DNA of 14,654 nt from Rhodospirillales bacterium. GTDB lineage: Bacteria > Pseudomonadota > Alphaproteobacteria > QKFK01 > SZUA-500. The notes beneath the pieces are model-generated. The model was not told where the DNA came from. It did not search any database and was given only the letters and a program-made list of their open reading frames with translations. Every line of letters begins with the position of its first letter. The first letter of the stretch is position 1. Position numbers and translations under genes: made by a program. Shown one piece after another: positions 1-6,886 of the stretch. The stretch covers positions 1 through 14,654 of the forward strand of contig QKFK01000147.1 of the NCBI GenBank assembly GCA_003252195.1, read 5' to 3'.

Positions 1-1189
1 AGATGATAACGTCAAAACGTTCATCTTCAATTGCTTTAACCAAATTGTCTGTTACTTCATAAGCTGACATCTCTGGTTGCATGTCATAAGTTGCAACTTT
101 AGGACTAGGAATAAGAATTCTTTCTTCGCCAGCAAACACTTGCTCTTCACCACCATTAAAGAAAAATGTTACGTGAGCGTATTTTTCAGTCTCTGCAATT
201 CTGAGCTGAGTTAAACCAGCTTTAGAAACTACTTCACCAAGAATATTGGTGAGAACTTGTGGAGGGAACATAGTCTCCATAAATGAATTATGTTCTTTTG
301 AATATTCAGTCATACCAACACAAGCTGAGAACTCAACTTGTTTTTTGCGAGCAAAACCATCAAAAGATTTTTGAGCTAATGCAAGCAAGATTTCTCTCGC
401 GCGGTCAGAGCGGAAGTTTGCCATCATAAGAGCATCGCCATCTTCCATACCTTTATAACCACCAATTACGCTTGGAGATACAAACTCATCAGTCTCGCCT
501 TTAGCATAAGCATTGGCAATTGCTTCATCTGCAGTTGTAGCTTCAACACCTTCACCACAAACCATCGCGTTATAAGCTTTTTCAACCCTGTCCCAACGTT
601 TATCTCTATCCATTGCAAAGAAACGGCCAGAAACAACAGCGATTTCTGCATTTTCACATTCACTAACAGCCTTAACAAAAGAAGCTGTGTAACCTTTGCC
701 TGATGAAGGAGGTGTATCACGTCCATCTAAGAAAGCGTGAACCTTAACTTTAACACCAGCATTTGCAACAGCCTTAACTAAAGCTTCAATGTGTTTTTGG
801 TGTGAGTGAACGCCACCAGGTGACATTAAGCCCATAATATGACAAGCTTTACCATTAGCTTTGAGTTTCTCTATCATTGCTTTAAAAGTTGGGTTTTGAA
901 CCAATGAACCATCTTCAACAGCAGCATCGATGCGAGGCAAATCTTGCATAACCACTCTACCTGCACCTAGGTTCATATGACCAACTTCTGAGTTACCCAT
1001 TTGACCTTCAGGAAGACCCACGCTTAAACCATAAGTTTTGAGCAATCCTCTTGGGTTTTCTTTAACAATTCTATCCCAGTTTGGAGTGTTACCAACCGCA
1101 ATTGCATTATCATCAGTAGGTGGCTCACGATAGCCCCAGCCATCTAAAATACAAAGCATTACTGGTCTCTTTTTATTTTCTTTTGTCAC
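1..1189 (-). CDS. gpmI: 2,3-bisphosphoglycerate-independent phosphoglycerate mutase, C-terminus cut by window edge
   Basis: Cytoplasmic glycolytic and gluconeogenic enzyme interconverting 3- and 2-phosphoglycerate, of the metal-dependent alkaline-phosphatase superfamily. About 396 of the usual ~510 codons are present and no stop lies in the window. The N-terminus has the family opening with metal-ligand Asp16 in LCILDGWGYRE. The QMGNSEVGHMNLGAGR motif follows with the phosphorylated Ser at residue 67. Further in come HAFLDGRDTPP, GRFFAMDRDKRWDR, NFRSDRAREI and EKYAHVTFFFNGG, all typical of the iPGM phosphotransferase and mutase domains. I chose a GTG start at 1189 because AGGA lies 8 nt upstream; the first ATG, 10 codons on, falls at the start of the first beta strand. 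It lies 70 nt after rlmH and may be cotranscribed. No frame damage is visible. Identification is firm; gpmM is a synonym. Confidence 0.96.
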   Translation of the reverse strand, partial: MTKENKKRPVMLCILDGWGYREPPTDDNAIAVGNTPNWDRIVKENPRGLLKTYGLSVGLPEGQMGNSEVGHMNLGAGRVVMQDLPRIDAAVEDGSLVQNPTFKAMIEKLKANGKACHIMGLMSPGGVHSHQKHIEALVKAVANAGVKVKVHAFLDGRDTPPSSGKGYTASFVKAVSECENAEIAVVSGRFFAMDRDKRWDRVEKAYNAMVCGEGVEATTADEAIANAYAKGETDEFVSPSVIGGYKGMEDGDALMMANFRSDRAREILLALAQKSFDGFARKKQVEFSACVGMTEYSKEHNSFMETMFPPQVLTNILGEVVSKAGLTQLRIAETEKYAHVTFFFNGGEEQVFAGEERILIPSPKVATYDMQPEMSAYEVTDNLVKAIEDERFDVII

Positions 1190-1259
1190 TTTTTTATTCC
1201 TATTCAAACAAGTTAATCAATTCTACTAAATAATTAATCCCTAAAAGTTCATTTTCAAC

Positions 1260-1721
1260 CTATTCGCGATGGTACGGATGTCCATCAATAATAGTTTGTA
1301 TACGATAAATCTGTTCTGCCAACATTGCTCTAACCAACATATGTGGCCAAGTAAGCTTTCCAAATGCTAGCAACAAATCAGCTTTTTCTCTAATTTTATC
1401 ATGATGCCCATCGGCACCACCAATTGCAAAAACAACGTCTGACACACCATCATCTTGCCATGAAGATACTTTTTCTGCCAATTCGACACTACTTAAACCT
1501 TTTCCCCTCTCATCAAGCACTATTATCTTTGCTCCTTGGGGTATAGTTTGTAATAGCAGCTCTGCCTCACTTTCCATTCGCTGAGGTGTTGCGAGGTTCT
1601 TTTTTTCTTCAACCTCTTTTAGCAAAAAAGTCCATTTTAAGCGTTTTATATAATGCTCAAACAGACTTTTCTCTGGGCCATTGCCCTTTGCTTTTCCAAC
1701 TGCAGAAATTTGTACTTTCAT
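1260..1721 (-). CDS. rlmH: 23S rRNA (pseudouridine1915-N3)-methyltransferase RlmH
   Basis: SPOUT-class SAM-dependent methyltransferase that modifies pseudouridine 1915 in helix 69 of 23S rRNA on assembled 70S ribosomes. The product is 153 residues, close to the E. coli protein's 155. It begins MKVQISAVGKAKG and ends with the hallmark HPYHRE tail that forms part of the active site. The SAM-binding trefoil knot is recognisable from FAIGGADGHH and the LTWPHMLVRAMLAEQIYR helix. The reading frame is open for 35 more codons upstream, but that extension overlaps rsfS and has no family counterpart, so I place the start at 1721. An AAGGGA about 15 nt before this ATG lies in the end of rsfS, only 7 nt away, suggesting translational coupling. 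Both neighbours rsfS and rlmH act on the large ribosomal subunit. Confidence 0.95.
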   Translation of the reverse strand: MKVQISAVGKAKGNGPEKSLFEHYIKRLKWTFLLKEVEEKKNLATPQRMESEAELLLQTIPQGAKIIVLDERGKGLSSVELAEKVSSWQDDGVSDVVFAIGGADGHHDKIREKADLLLAFGKLTWPHMLVRAMLAEQIYRIQTIIDGHPYHRE

Positions 1722-1728
1722 CTTACGA

Positions 1729-2121
1729 TTATAAGTTCCCTTGCTTTGCTCTAAGCTCGCTAGCAGCTCCCCACATTTTTTCAATGTTATAAAATTCTCT
1801 AACTTCTGGGCGGAACAAATGTACAATCACATCAAAAGCATCAATAAGCACCCAGTCAGCGTTGTCCTGACCTTCCATGCGAGGCAAAATATTTTTGGCC
1901 TTAAGCTTTTCATAAAGATGATCTGCCATAGCAGAAACCATACGGCTAGAATTACCAGTTGCGATAACCATATAATCAGCGATTGAAGTTTTACCTGCTA
2001 AATCAATAACAACTATATCTTCAGCTTTATCATCGTCTAAAATGGTTTTTACAAGATCAAGAATCTCTTCAGAACTAAGAGGTTCCTCAGTTTGAGCATT
2101 TGCTAATGCGGGACTAGGCAT
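1729..2121 (-). CDS. rsfS: Ribosomal silencing factor RsfS
   Basis: Small cytoplasmic protein (130 aa, Iojap/DUF143 family) that binds ribosomal protein uL14 and blocks subunit joining, reducing translation under nutrient limitation. The family core is plain: DLAGKTSIADYMVIATGNSS in the first half, then DNADWVLIDAFDVIVHLFRPEVR and EFYNIEKMWGAA at the end. The first ~15 residues (MPSPALANAQTEEPLS) are a variable extension. The ATG at 2121 is the only upstream start in frame; AGGAG lies 12 nt before it, slightly further than usual. In alphaproteobacteria this gene normally follows nadD. Here it follows proA after a 132-nt spacer, so it may have its own promoter. The stop is 7 nt from the rlmH start. 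Confidence 0.95.
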   Translation of the reverse strand: MPSPALANAQTEEPLSSEEILDLVKTILDDDKAEDIVVIDLAGKTSIADYMVIATGNSSRMVSAMADHLYEKLKAKNILPRMEGQDNADWVLIDAFDVIVHLFRPEVREFYNIEKMWGAASELRAKQGNL

Positions 2122-2253
2122 AGTCTTTTGTTTCTCCTAATATTAAAATTACTTTACATTGACCATTATCAAAATGGCATCAACGCGCTTACATATTGAC
2201 TTTTTTATCGTGATTTGGCAACCAATCTTTGCATTTTATCAGATATTTTTTAG
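2122..2253. other. proA-rsfS spacer lacking nadD
   Basis: This 132-nt AT-rich spacer stands where nadD sits in the usual alphaproteobacterial proA-nadD-rsfS order. I see no open frame of useful length and no trace of the NadD nucleotide-binding motif (GGSFNPxHxGH) or its ISSTxIR-type motif in any minus-strand frame. An imperfect hairpin (GATT/AATC plus GG/CC) lies at about 2211-2230 without a T-run on either side that would make a convincing terminator. Weak promoter-like boxes toward rsfS are present, but none is good enough to call. Confidence 0.6.
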
Positions 2254-3522
2254 CTATAATGGGCGCAAAGCACCGTCACTCACCACTTTATACTTATATG
2301 TTGTGAGCTCAAGAACCCCAACAGGGCCTCTTGCATGAATTTTGCCTGTTGAAATACCTATTTCAGCACCAAAACCAAATTCGCCACCATCTGAAAATTG
2401 AGTAGAAGTGTTGTGCATTACGATTGCACTATCAATCTCATTCATAAAGCGCTCAGCCTTACTAGCATCTGATGTCATTATAGATTCTGTATGATGTGAG
2501 CTATGCGCATTGATATGAGCTATAGCCTCTTCTATTCCAGAAACAGTTTTAACAGATATAATCGGCGCCAAATATTCAGTATCCCAATCTTCGCTTGTTG
2601 CAGGCTTTATTCTTGCATCAAAGGCAGCTATTTCATCATCTGCTCTAACCTCACAACCTAAACCAATTAGACTATTTACAATGTGAGGCACGGCATCTTG
2701 CAAAATAGCTCTGTCTATTAGCAGCGTTTCAGTTGCGTTACATATACCAGTTCTACGCATTTTTGCATTAGCAACAACTCTTTCTGCCATTTTCAAATCT
2801 GCGGTCTTTTCTATATAACAATGACATATACCATCAAGATGTTTCAAAACTGGAATTTTACTTTCTTCGGCAACTCTTTTAATAAGTTCTTTTCCTCCTC
2901 TTGGAATAATTACATCTACATATTCATCTAGCTTTAACAATGCTCCAACCGCATCACGATTACGTGTTTCTATCAATTGCGTAACATAGCTAGGCAAGCC
3001 CGATTCCTCTAAAGATTTTTGAATAATGCTCATAATAGCCAATGATGAAAAAAAGCTGTCTGAACCACAGCGCAATATAGAGGCATTACCTGATTTTATA
3101 CATAAAGCAGCGGCATCTGCTGTTACATTAGGGCGGCTTTCATAAATAATTGCAATAACACCTAATGGCACTCTAACTTTTGATATTTTAATTCCGCTTG
3201 GTCTTTCCCATTCTTCAATAGTTTCACCAAGCTTATCTGTAATTTCTGCAATATCCCTAACACCATTTGCCATTGCTTTAATTCTAGATTCGTTAAGAGT
3301 AATTCTATCAATAACAGCTTCTGACAAACCTTTTTGAACAGCTTCAAGCAAGTCTTTTTTATTTTCATCTATAAGATAGTGCGTTTCTCTTTCTAGCTGT
3401 TCTGCTATTTTCTTTAGAGCCTTGCTCTTTTTTTCTGCTGATGTGTTTGCCAGAATACTAGCACCCCTTCTTGCCATAGATGCCATTCTAAAAATATTAT
3501 CGGATATACTACTCTCAGTCAT
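2254..3522 (-). CDS. proA: Gamma-glutamyl phosphate reductase (glutamate-5-semialdehyde dehydrogenase)
   Basis: NADPH-dependent second step of proline synthesis: reduces gamma-glutamyl phosphate to glutamate-5-semialdehyde. The 422-residue length is normal. It belongs to the aldehyde dehydrogenase superfamily. Visible landmarks are VPLGVIAIIYESRPNVTADAA (residues 118-138), IPRGGKELI (206-214), the catalytic Cys261 in RRTGICNATETLL, and the C-terminal HNTSTQFSDGGEFGFGAEIGIST plus HARGPVGVLELTTYKY segment. The ATG start at 3522 is preceded by AGAGG at about 8 nt, within the end of proB; the two genes are separated by 2 nt, so coupled translation is expected. ProB and ProA act consecutively on an unstable intermediate, so co-expression makes sense. 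No missing catalytic residue or frame break is visible. Confidence 0.96.
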   Translation of the reverse strand: MTESSISDNIFRMASMARRGASILANTSAEKKSKALKKIAEQLERETHYLIDENKKDLLEAVQKGLSEAVIDRITLNESRIKAMANGVRDIAEITDKLGETIEEWERPSGIKISKVRVPLGVIAIIYESRPNVTADAAALCIKSGNASILRCGSDSFFSSLAIMSIIQKSLEESGLPSYVTQLIETRNRDAVGALLKLDEYVDVIIPRGGKELIKRVAEESKIPVLKHLDGICHCYIEKTADLKMAERVVANAKMRRTGICNATETLLIDRAILQDAVPHIVNSLIGLGCEVRADDEIAAFDARIKPATSEDWDTEYLAPIISVKTVSGIEEAIAHINAHSSHHTESIMTSDASKAERFMNEIDSAIVMHNTSTQFSDGGEFGFGAEIGISTGKIHARGPVGVLELTTYKYKVVSDGALRPL

Positions 3523-3524
3523 AA

Positions 3525-4643
3525 TTAAACCTCTAAAACTAAATAATCACGGTGGATTATATCATTCTTTCCTTCATAGCCCAAGATAGAAGCAAAATCT
3601 TTTGATGACTTACCAATGATTTTTTGAGCATCGGCATATGAATAAGCAATCACACCCTTTGCAATCTCAACCCCTGCTTTATTACAAACCAGCACTATAT
3701 CGCCTTTAGCAAAATCACCTTCAAGTTTAATAACACCAGCAGGAAGAATGCTTTTACCATTTTTAACTGCTTTAACTGCACCATCATCTAAAAACAATTT
3801 ACCATTAGGACTAATAAACCCTGCTATCCATTTTTTCTTTGCCGCAATTTGTTTCTTAGATGCAACAAACCATGTTGATGGGCGCAACCCTTGAATAAGT
3901 TCTTGCAGTGAGTGATAGCCTTTACCTTTAGTAATTGCCATATGACAACCTGCATTCATACAGATTTTAGCAGCCATAAGCTTAGTTATCATTCCGCCAG
4001 TTCCAAAATTACTACCAGAAACACCTGCCATCTCTTCAATTTCCGGCGTTACTTCTTCAACAACAGGAATAAACTCAGCATCAGGGTTTTTGTTAGGATC
4101 TTTGGTATATAATCCATCAATATCAGAGAATAAAACTAAAATATCTGCACCAACCATTTGCGACACACGAGCTGCTAATCTATCATTATCGCCAAAACGA
4201 ATTTCTTCAGTTGCAGTAGTGTCATTTTCATTAATGACAGGGACAACTCTTAGATTAAGCAAAGTATCAAGCGTATTACATGCATTCAAATAGCGCTGAC
4301 GCATATCAGAATCTTCTAACCCTAACAGAACCTGAGAAACGACAATTCCAAAGTCAGCTAACACTTCTTCATAATCATGCATTAGGCGCATCTGGCCAAC
4401 AGAGGCCACCGCCTGCTTTTCTTTTAATGATAATTTACCAGATAAACCAAGAGGTTTGCGACCAACCGCCACTGCACCAGAGGTTACGATAACTACATCT
4501 TTGCCACTTTTATGCAAATTTGCCACATCTTCTGCCAAAGCATAGAGCCAATCTTTGCGGACTCTTCCTCCATCTCCAACAAGCAGGCTAGAGCCAACTT
4601 TAATAACTACTCTTTTGGCATTTTTAAATAGATTTTTTTGCAT
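3525..4643 (-). CDS. proB: Glutamate 5-kinase with C-terminal PUA domain
   Basis: First enzyme of proline synthesis: phosphorylates the gamma-carboxylate of glutamate with ATP, and in most bacteria is feedback-inhibited by proline. It is 372 residues. The amino-acid kinase domain spans about residues 8-255, with RVVIKVGSSLL at 11-21, VTSGAVAVG at 53-61, INENDTTATEEIRFGDNDRLAA from 137, SDIDGLYTKDP at 173-183, and GTGGMITKL at 214-222. A PUA domain follows at about 280-360, as in the E. coli enzyme and unlike the short kinase-only forms. The ATG at 4643 lies 6 nt after the obgE stop with no clear Shine-Dalgarno, which points to translational coupling with obgE. Confidence 0.96.
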   Translation of the reverse strand: MQKNLFKNAKRVVIKVGSSLLVGDGGRVRKDWLYALAEDVANLHKSGKDVVIVTSGAVAVGRKPLGLSGKLSLKEKQAVASVGQMRLMHDYEEVLADFGIVVSQVLLGLEDSDMRQRYLNACNTLDTLLNLRVVPVINENDTTATEEIRFGDNDRLAARVSQMVGADILVLFSDIDGLYTKDPNKNPDAEFIPVVEEVTPEIEEMAGVSGSNFGTGGMITKLMAAKICMNAGCHMAITKGKGYHSLQELIQGLRPSTWFVASKKQIAAKKKWIAGFISPNGKLFLDDGAVKAVKNGKSILPAGVIKLEGDFAKGDIVLVCNKAGVEIAKGVIAYSYADAQKIIGKSSKDFASILGYEGKNDIIHRDYLVLEV

Positions 4644-4649
4644 AAGAAA

Positions 4650-5693
4650 TTATGGGGTCCAAGTTTTTACTTCTTCTACTTTTGTTTCTTCTTTATCTTG
4701 TTTTTTACGTTCTTTCACAAGATCTTTCAAAGTATAAAGCAAATCATCCATGCCAAGACCAGCAACACCAGAAATAGTAAATACTTTTTTGCCAGTTGCT
4801 TTTTCTAAAGCTTTTTTCTTATCTTTAAGCTCGTCAGCATCGATACAATCAACCTTATTAAGAGCTATTATTTCTTCTTTATCTTCAATTCCTTGACCAT
4901 ACATACAAAGCTCTTCTCTGATGGTATCATAAACCTCAAGAACATCTTCTGCCGTACAATCAATCATGTGCAAAATTGCTGCACATCTTTCAATATGACG
5001 CAAGAACTTATCACCCAAGCCCAAACCTTCATGAGCCCCTTCAATAAGCCCTGGAATATCTGCAAGCAAAATCTCATTACCATCAACCATGACCACACCA
5101 AGATTAGGGTGCAATGTTGTAAAAGGATAATCTGCAATTTTAGGTCTAGCTCTGGTTAAAGCAGATAACAACGTAGATTTACCAGCATTAGGCAATCCAA
5201 CTAATCCAATATCAGCAATTAACTTTAAGCGGAGCCATACGTCCATCTCTTCGCCTGGCCAACCAACTTCAATTCTACGAGGAGCACGGTTAGTTGAACT
5301 TTTAAAGCTCGCGTTACCTCTACCACCGTCACCACCTTTAGCTAGAATAAAAGTTTGACCTTCTTCTACCATATCCGCAATCACAGTTTCTTTATCATCA
5401 GCAAGAATCTCAGTACCAACAGGAACTTTAATGATTAAATCATCACCTTTTTTACCAGTACAGTCACTACCCATACCGTGTTCACCCTTTTGGGCTTTAA
5501 AATGTTGCTGATAGCGAAAATCAATAAGCGTGTTCAAATTAGCAACAGCTATCACTACGACATCGCCGCCCTTACCGCCGTTACCACCATTTGGCCCGCC
5601 ATATTCAATATATTTTTCACGCCTGAAAGAGAGACAGCCTCTACCGCCGTCACCTGCTTTAACATAAATTTTCGCTTGGTCTAAAAATTTCAT
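4650..5693 (-). CDS. obgE: Obg/CgtA GTPase, 50S assembly and stress GTPase
   Basis: Essential GTPase involved in late 50S subunit assembly and in coupling growth to nucleotide pools. At 347 residues it has the glycine-rich Obg fold first (KAGDGGRGCLSFRREKYIE, then repeated GGxGG turns to about residue 150). The G domain follows with G1 GLPNAGKST (166-174), the switch TTLHPNLGVV, G3 DIPGLIEGAHEGLGLG (from 212), and G4 NKVD (279-282). It ends in a short lysine- and glutamate-rich tail. The frame is open to a TTG at 5705, but I prefer ATG at 5693 because MKFLDQA matches the family start and the upstream extension has no better ribosome site. A terminator lies just upstream, so obgE-proBA may depend on read-through or on a separate promoter. 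Confidence 0.96.
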   Translation of the reverse strand: MKFLDQAKIYVKAGDGGRGCLSFRREKYIEYGGPNGGNGGKGGDVVVIAVANLNTLIDFRYQQHFKAQKGEHGMGSDCTGKKGDDLIIKVPVGTEILADDKETVIADMVEEGQTFILAKGGDGGRGNASFKSSTNRAPRRIEVGWPGEEMDVWLRLKLIADIGLVGLPNAGKSTLLSALTRARPKIADYPFTTLHPNLGVVMVDGNEILLADIPGLIEGAHEGLGLGDKFLRHIERCAAILHMIDCTAEDVLEVYDTIREELCMYGQGIEDKEEIIALNKVDCIDADELKDKKKALEKATGKKVFTISGVAGLGMDDLLYTLKDLVKERKKQDKEETKVEEVKTWTP

Positions 5694-5709
5694 TTCTTTA
5701 TTCAATGCT

Positions 5710-5739
5710 AAAAAAAGGGAGAATATATAAATTCCCCCT
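5710..5739 (-). terminator. Rho-independent terminator after rpmA
   Basis: Read on the minus strand, AGGGGGAAT (5739-5731) pairs with ATTCTCCCT (5724-5716) through one G-U wobble. The loop is 6 nt (5730-5725), and the hairpin is followed by a run of seven T. On the plus strand the wobble becomes an A-C mismatch, so the element is built for minus-strand transcripts. It sits between rpmA and obgE and would make the abundant L21/L27 message separate from, or only partly continuous with, obgE-proBA. Confidence 0.85.
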
Positions 5740-5785
5740 ATTTTAATATTATCATATCTGCCAATAAAATTGGCGCGGTAGAAAA

Positions 5786-6037
5786 CTAAGCTTCTACAGA
5801 TACGTAACTACGATCGTCTCTACCTTTTGAGAAGGCAACTTTACCTTCAGAAGTAGCAAACAATGTGTGGTCTTTTCCCATGCCAACATTTTCACCGGCA
5901 TGATACTTTGTACCACGTTGACGTACAATGATGTTACCAGGGATAACAACTTCACCGCCAAACTTTTTCACACCGAGACGACGACCTTCAGAATCACGTC
6001 CGTTTCTAGAACTACCACCAGCTTTCTTATGTGCCAT
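5786..6037 (-). CDS. rpmA: 50S ribosomal protein L27 (bL27)
   Basis: Large-subunit protein whose N-terminal tail reaches the peptidyl-transferase centre and P-site tRNA. The 83-residue product begins MAHKKAGGSSRNGRDSEGRR and continues with LGVKKFGGEVVIPGNIIVRQRGTKYH and GMGKDHTLFA, all diagnostic. There is no N-terminal pre-sequence of the Firmicutes type before AHKKAGG. A strong AGGAG lies 7 nt before the ATG. It follows rplU by 23 nt, the standard pairing. Confidence 0.98.
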   Translation of the reverse strand: MAHKKAGGSSRNGRDSEGRRLGVKKFGGEVVIPGNIIVRQRGTKYHAGENVGMGKDHTLFATSEGKVAFSKGRDDRSYVSVEA

Positions 6038-6060
6038 GGAATATCTCCTATATTAAAATA

Positions 6061-6360
6061 CTAACCAACAATCTCAGTGATCTTAACGATTGTAAGATTC
6101 TGTTTGTGGCCTTTTTTACGACGATAATTTTGACGACGTTTCTTTTTGAAAACGATCACCTTTTCACCACGTGCTTGTTTAACAACTTCAGCAGTAACTT
6201 TTGCGCCTTTAACCAAAGGAGTTCCCACTTTATCGCCTACTTTAAGCACTTCTTCAAAAGTAACAGTTGTACCTTGTTCTGCAACAAGTTTCTCAACAAC
6301 TACTACATCACCTTTGGCGACATTATACTGCTTGCCGCCAGTCTTTATGACTGCATACAT
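6061..6360 (-). CDS. rplU: 50S ribosomal protein L21 (bL21)
   Basis: Large-subunit protein that binds 23S rRNA near the base of the stalk region. The product has 99 residues, close to the E. coli length. It begins MYAVIKTGGKQYNVAKGD and carries the basic RNA-binding stretch KKKRRQNYRRKKGHKQ before the conserved end LTIVKITEIVG. GGTGA lies 4 nt before the ATG. The gene is first in the rplU-rpmA unit, about 65 nt downstream of a good sigma-70-type promoter. Confidence 0.98.
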   Translation of the reverse strand: MYAVIKTGGKQYNVAKGDVVVVEKLVAEQGTTVTFEEVLKVGDKVGTPLVKGAKVTAEVVKQARGEKVIVFKKKRRQNYRRKKGHKQNLTIVKITEIVG

Positions 6361-6424
6361 TACTTCACCATTTAGACAATACTAAACCGAAGCGGGTCTT
6401 ACATTTGTGCCCGCATGAGAGGGC
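6361..6424 (-). promoter_or_regulatory. rplU 5' leader with two mutually exclusive hairpins
   Basis: In the transcript, GCGGG (complement of 6414-6410) can pair with CCCGC (complement of 6396-6392). Alternatively GCCC (6424-6421) can pair with GGGC (6412-6409), and the two share bases. Ribosomal-protein leaders are often autoregulatory, so a switch is conceivable, but this is inference from a short sequence and the second stem is only 4 bp. Confidence 0.3.
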
Positions 6425-6452
6425 AATATAACGCATACACAAAATGAGTCAA
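6425..6452 (-). promoter_or_regulatory. Sigma-70-type promoter of rplU-rpmA
   Basis: On the minus strand the -35 box TTGACT (6452-6447) and -10 box TATATT (6430-6425) are separated by 16 nt. Each box matches consensus at five of six positions. Transcription would begin near 6418 and give a leader of about 60 nt. Confidence 0.75.
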
Positions 6453-6597
6453 TAGGTTTTGCTGATTTTTTTTGAATTATTTTCAATTTTCATCAATAAA
6501 CTCATGATTAACGATTAAAAGTCACAAAAAGTTGATGTAATTAAAATATATATTGCCAAGCCTTTTACAGCTATTTATAAACTATATTTAAGAATCG

Positions 6598-6626
6598 TTG
6601 ATACAAACATACTACAAATGTATATT
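6598..6626 (+). promoter_or_regulatory. Candidate sigma-70-type promoter reading toward tRNA-Ser
   Basis: TTGATA at 6598-6603 and TATATT at 6621-6626 are separated by exactly 17 nt, a near-consensus arrangement. It is the best plus-strand promoter I can find upstream of the tRNA. It would give a primary transcript with about 250 nt ahead of the mature tRNA, including the tRNA-like repeat and the hairpin-rich stretch. A closer promoter was not convincing. Confidence 0.45.
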
Positions 6627-6693
6627 TATTTATAAATCATAACGCTTCTACAATGATTTTACAAACGACTAAAGTAATATCATTAAAATTATA

Positions 6694-6733
6694 CCCTTTA
6701 TGGGCAATGTGTGGAGAGATGCCAAAGTGGTTG
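6694..6733 (+). repeat. Decayed duplicate of tRNA-Ser 5' end plus its upstream flank
   Basis: This 40-nt stretch matches 6868-6907 at 34 of 40 positions. The match covers about 19 nt upstream of the tRNA and the first 21 nt of the tRNA (acceptor 5' strand GGAGAGA and D-arm). Five of the six differences are transitions, and in each the upstream copy has A or T where the intact copy has G or C, as expected of a copy decaying under AT-biased mutation. No matching 3' acceptor strand, T-arm or CCA follows, so it cannot fold as a complete tRNA. Copies are offset by 174 nt. Confidence 0.8.
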
Positions 6734-6860
6734 TTATCGAAGCACAGCTAAGGTGCAACGCACCTAGCAAGCAAGATGCAGGGAAGCTTGAGCTTTAACA
6801 AAAGCGAAAGACCTCGCTACGGGGCTTGATGCAAAGCATTAAATAAAAGCCTCAACAAAG
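6734..6860 (+). other. Hairpin-rich non-coding stretch between the tRNA-Ser repeats
   Basis: No gene is evident, but base composition is richer in G+C than the very AT-rich 6450-6690 flank and short perfect inverted repeats crowd together. They include AGGTGC-AAC-GCACCT (6750-6764), CAAGC/GCTTG around 6769-6791, GCTTT-AACA-AAAGC (6792-6805), AGCGA-AAGACC-TCGCT (about 6803-6818) and ATGC-AAA-GCAT (6829-6839). It might be a structured RNA, a palindromic mobile fragment or the remnant of a former tRNA body. I cannot decide from one copy. Confidence 0.35.
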
Positions 6861-6886
6861 TTAAATGCCCATTATGGGCAACGCGT

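Noticed and set aside
466..726. Alternate-frame minus-strand ORF inside gpmI
   Set aside because: It lies wholly within the strongly conserved gpmI frame, and its leucine/lysine-rich product has no recognisable feature.
1722..1826. N-terminal extension of RlmH by 35 residues
   Set aside because: It overlaps rsfS in another frame, and the RlmH family starts at MKxQ, which falls at 1721.
2211..2230. Terminator after proA
   Set aside because: The hairpin has a bulge and no T-run follows it on the minus strand.
5867..6385. Several plus-strand ORFs antisense to rpmA and rplU
   Set aside because: They are shadows of highly conserved ribosomal protein genes without ribosome sites of their own.
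6717..6860. A second tRNA-Ser (possibly GCU, from the GCTAA string) or an intron-bearing tRNA
   Set aside because: No acceptor 3' strand, T-arm or CCA matches the 5' part, the anticodon loop would have G instead of T at position 33, and no group I intron core elements are recognisable.
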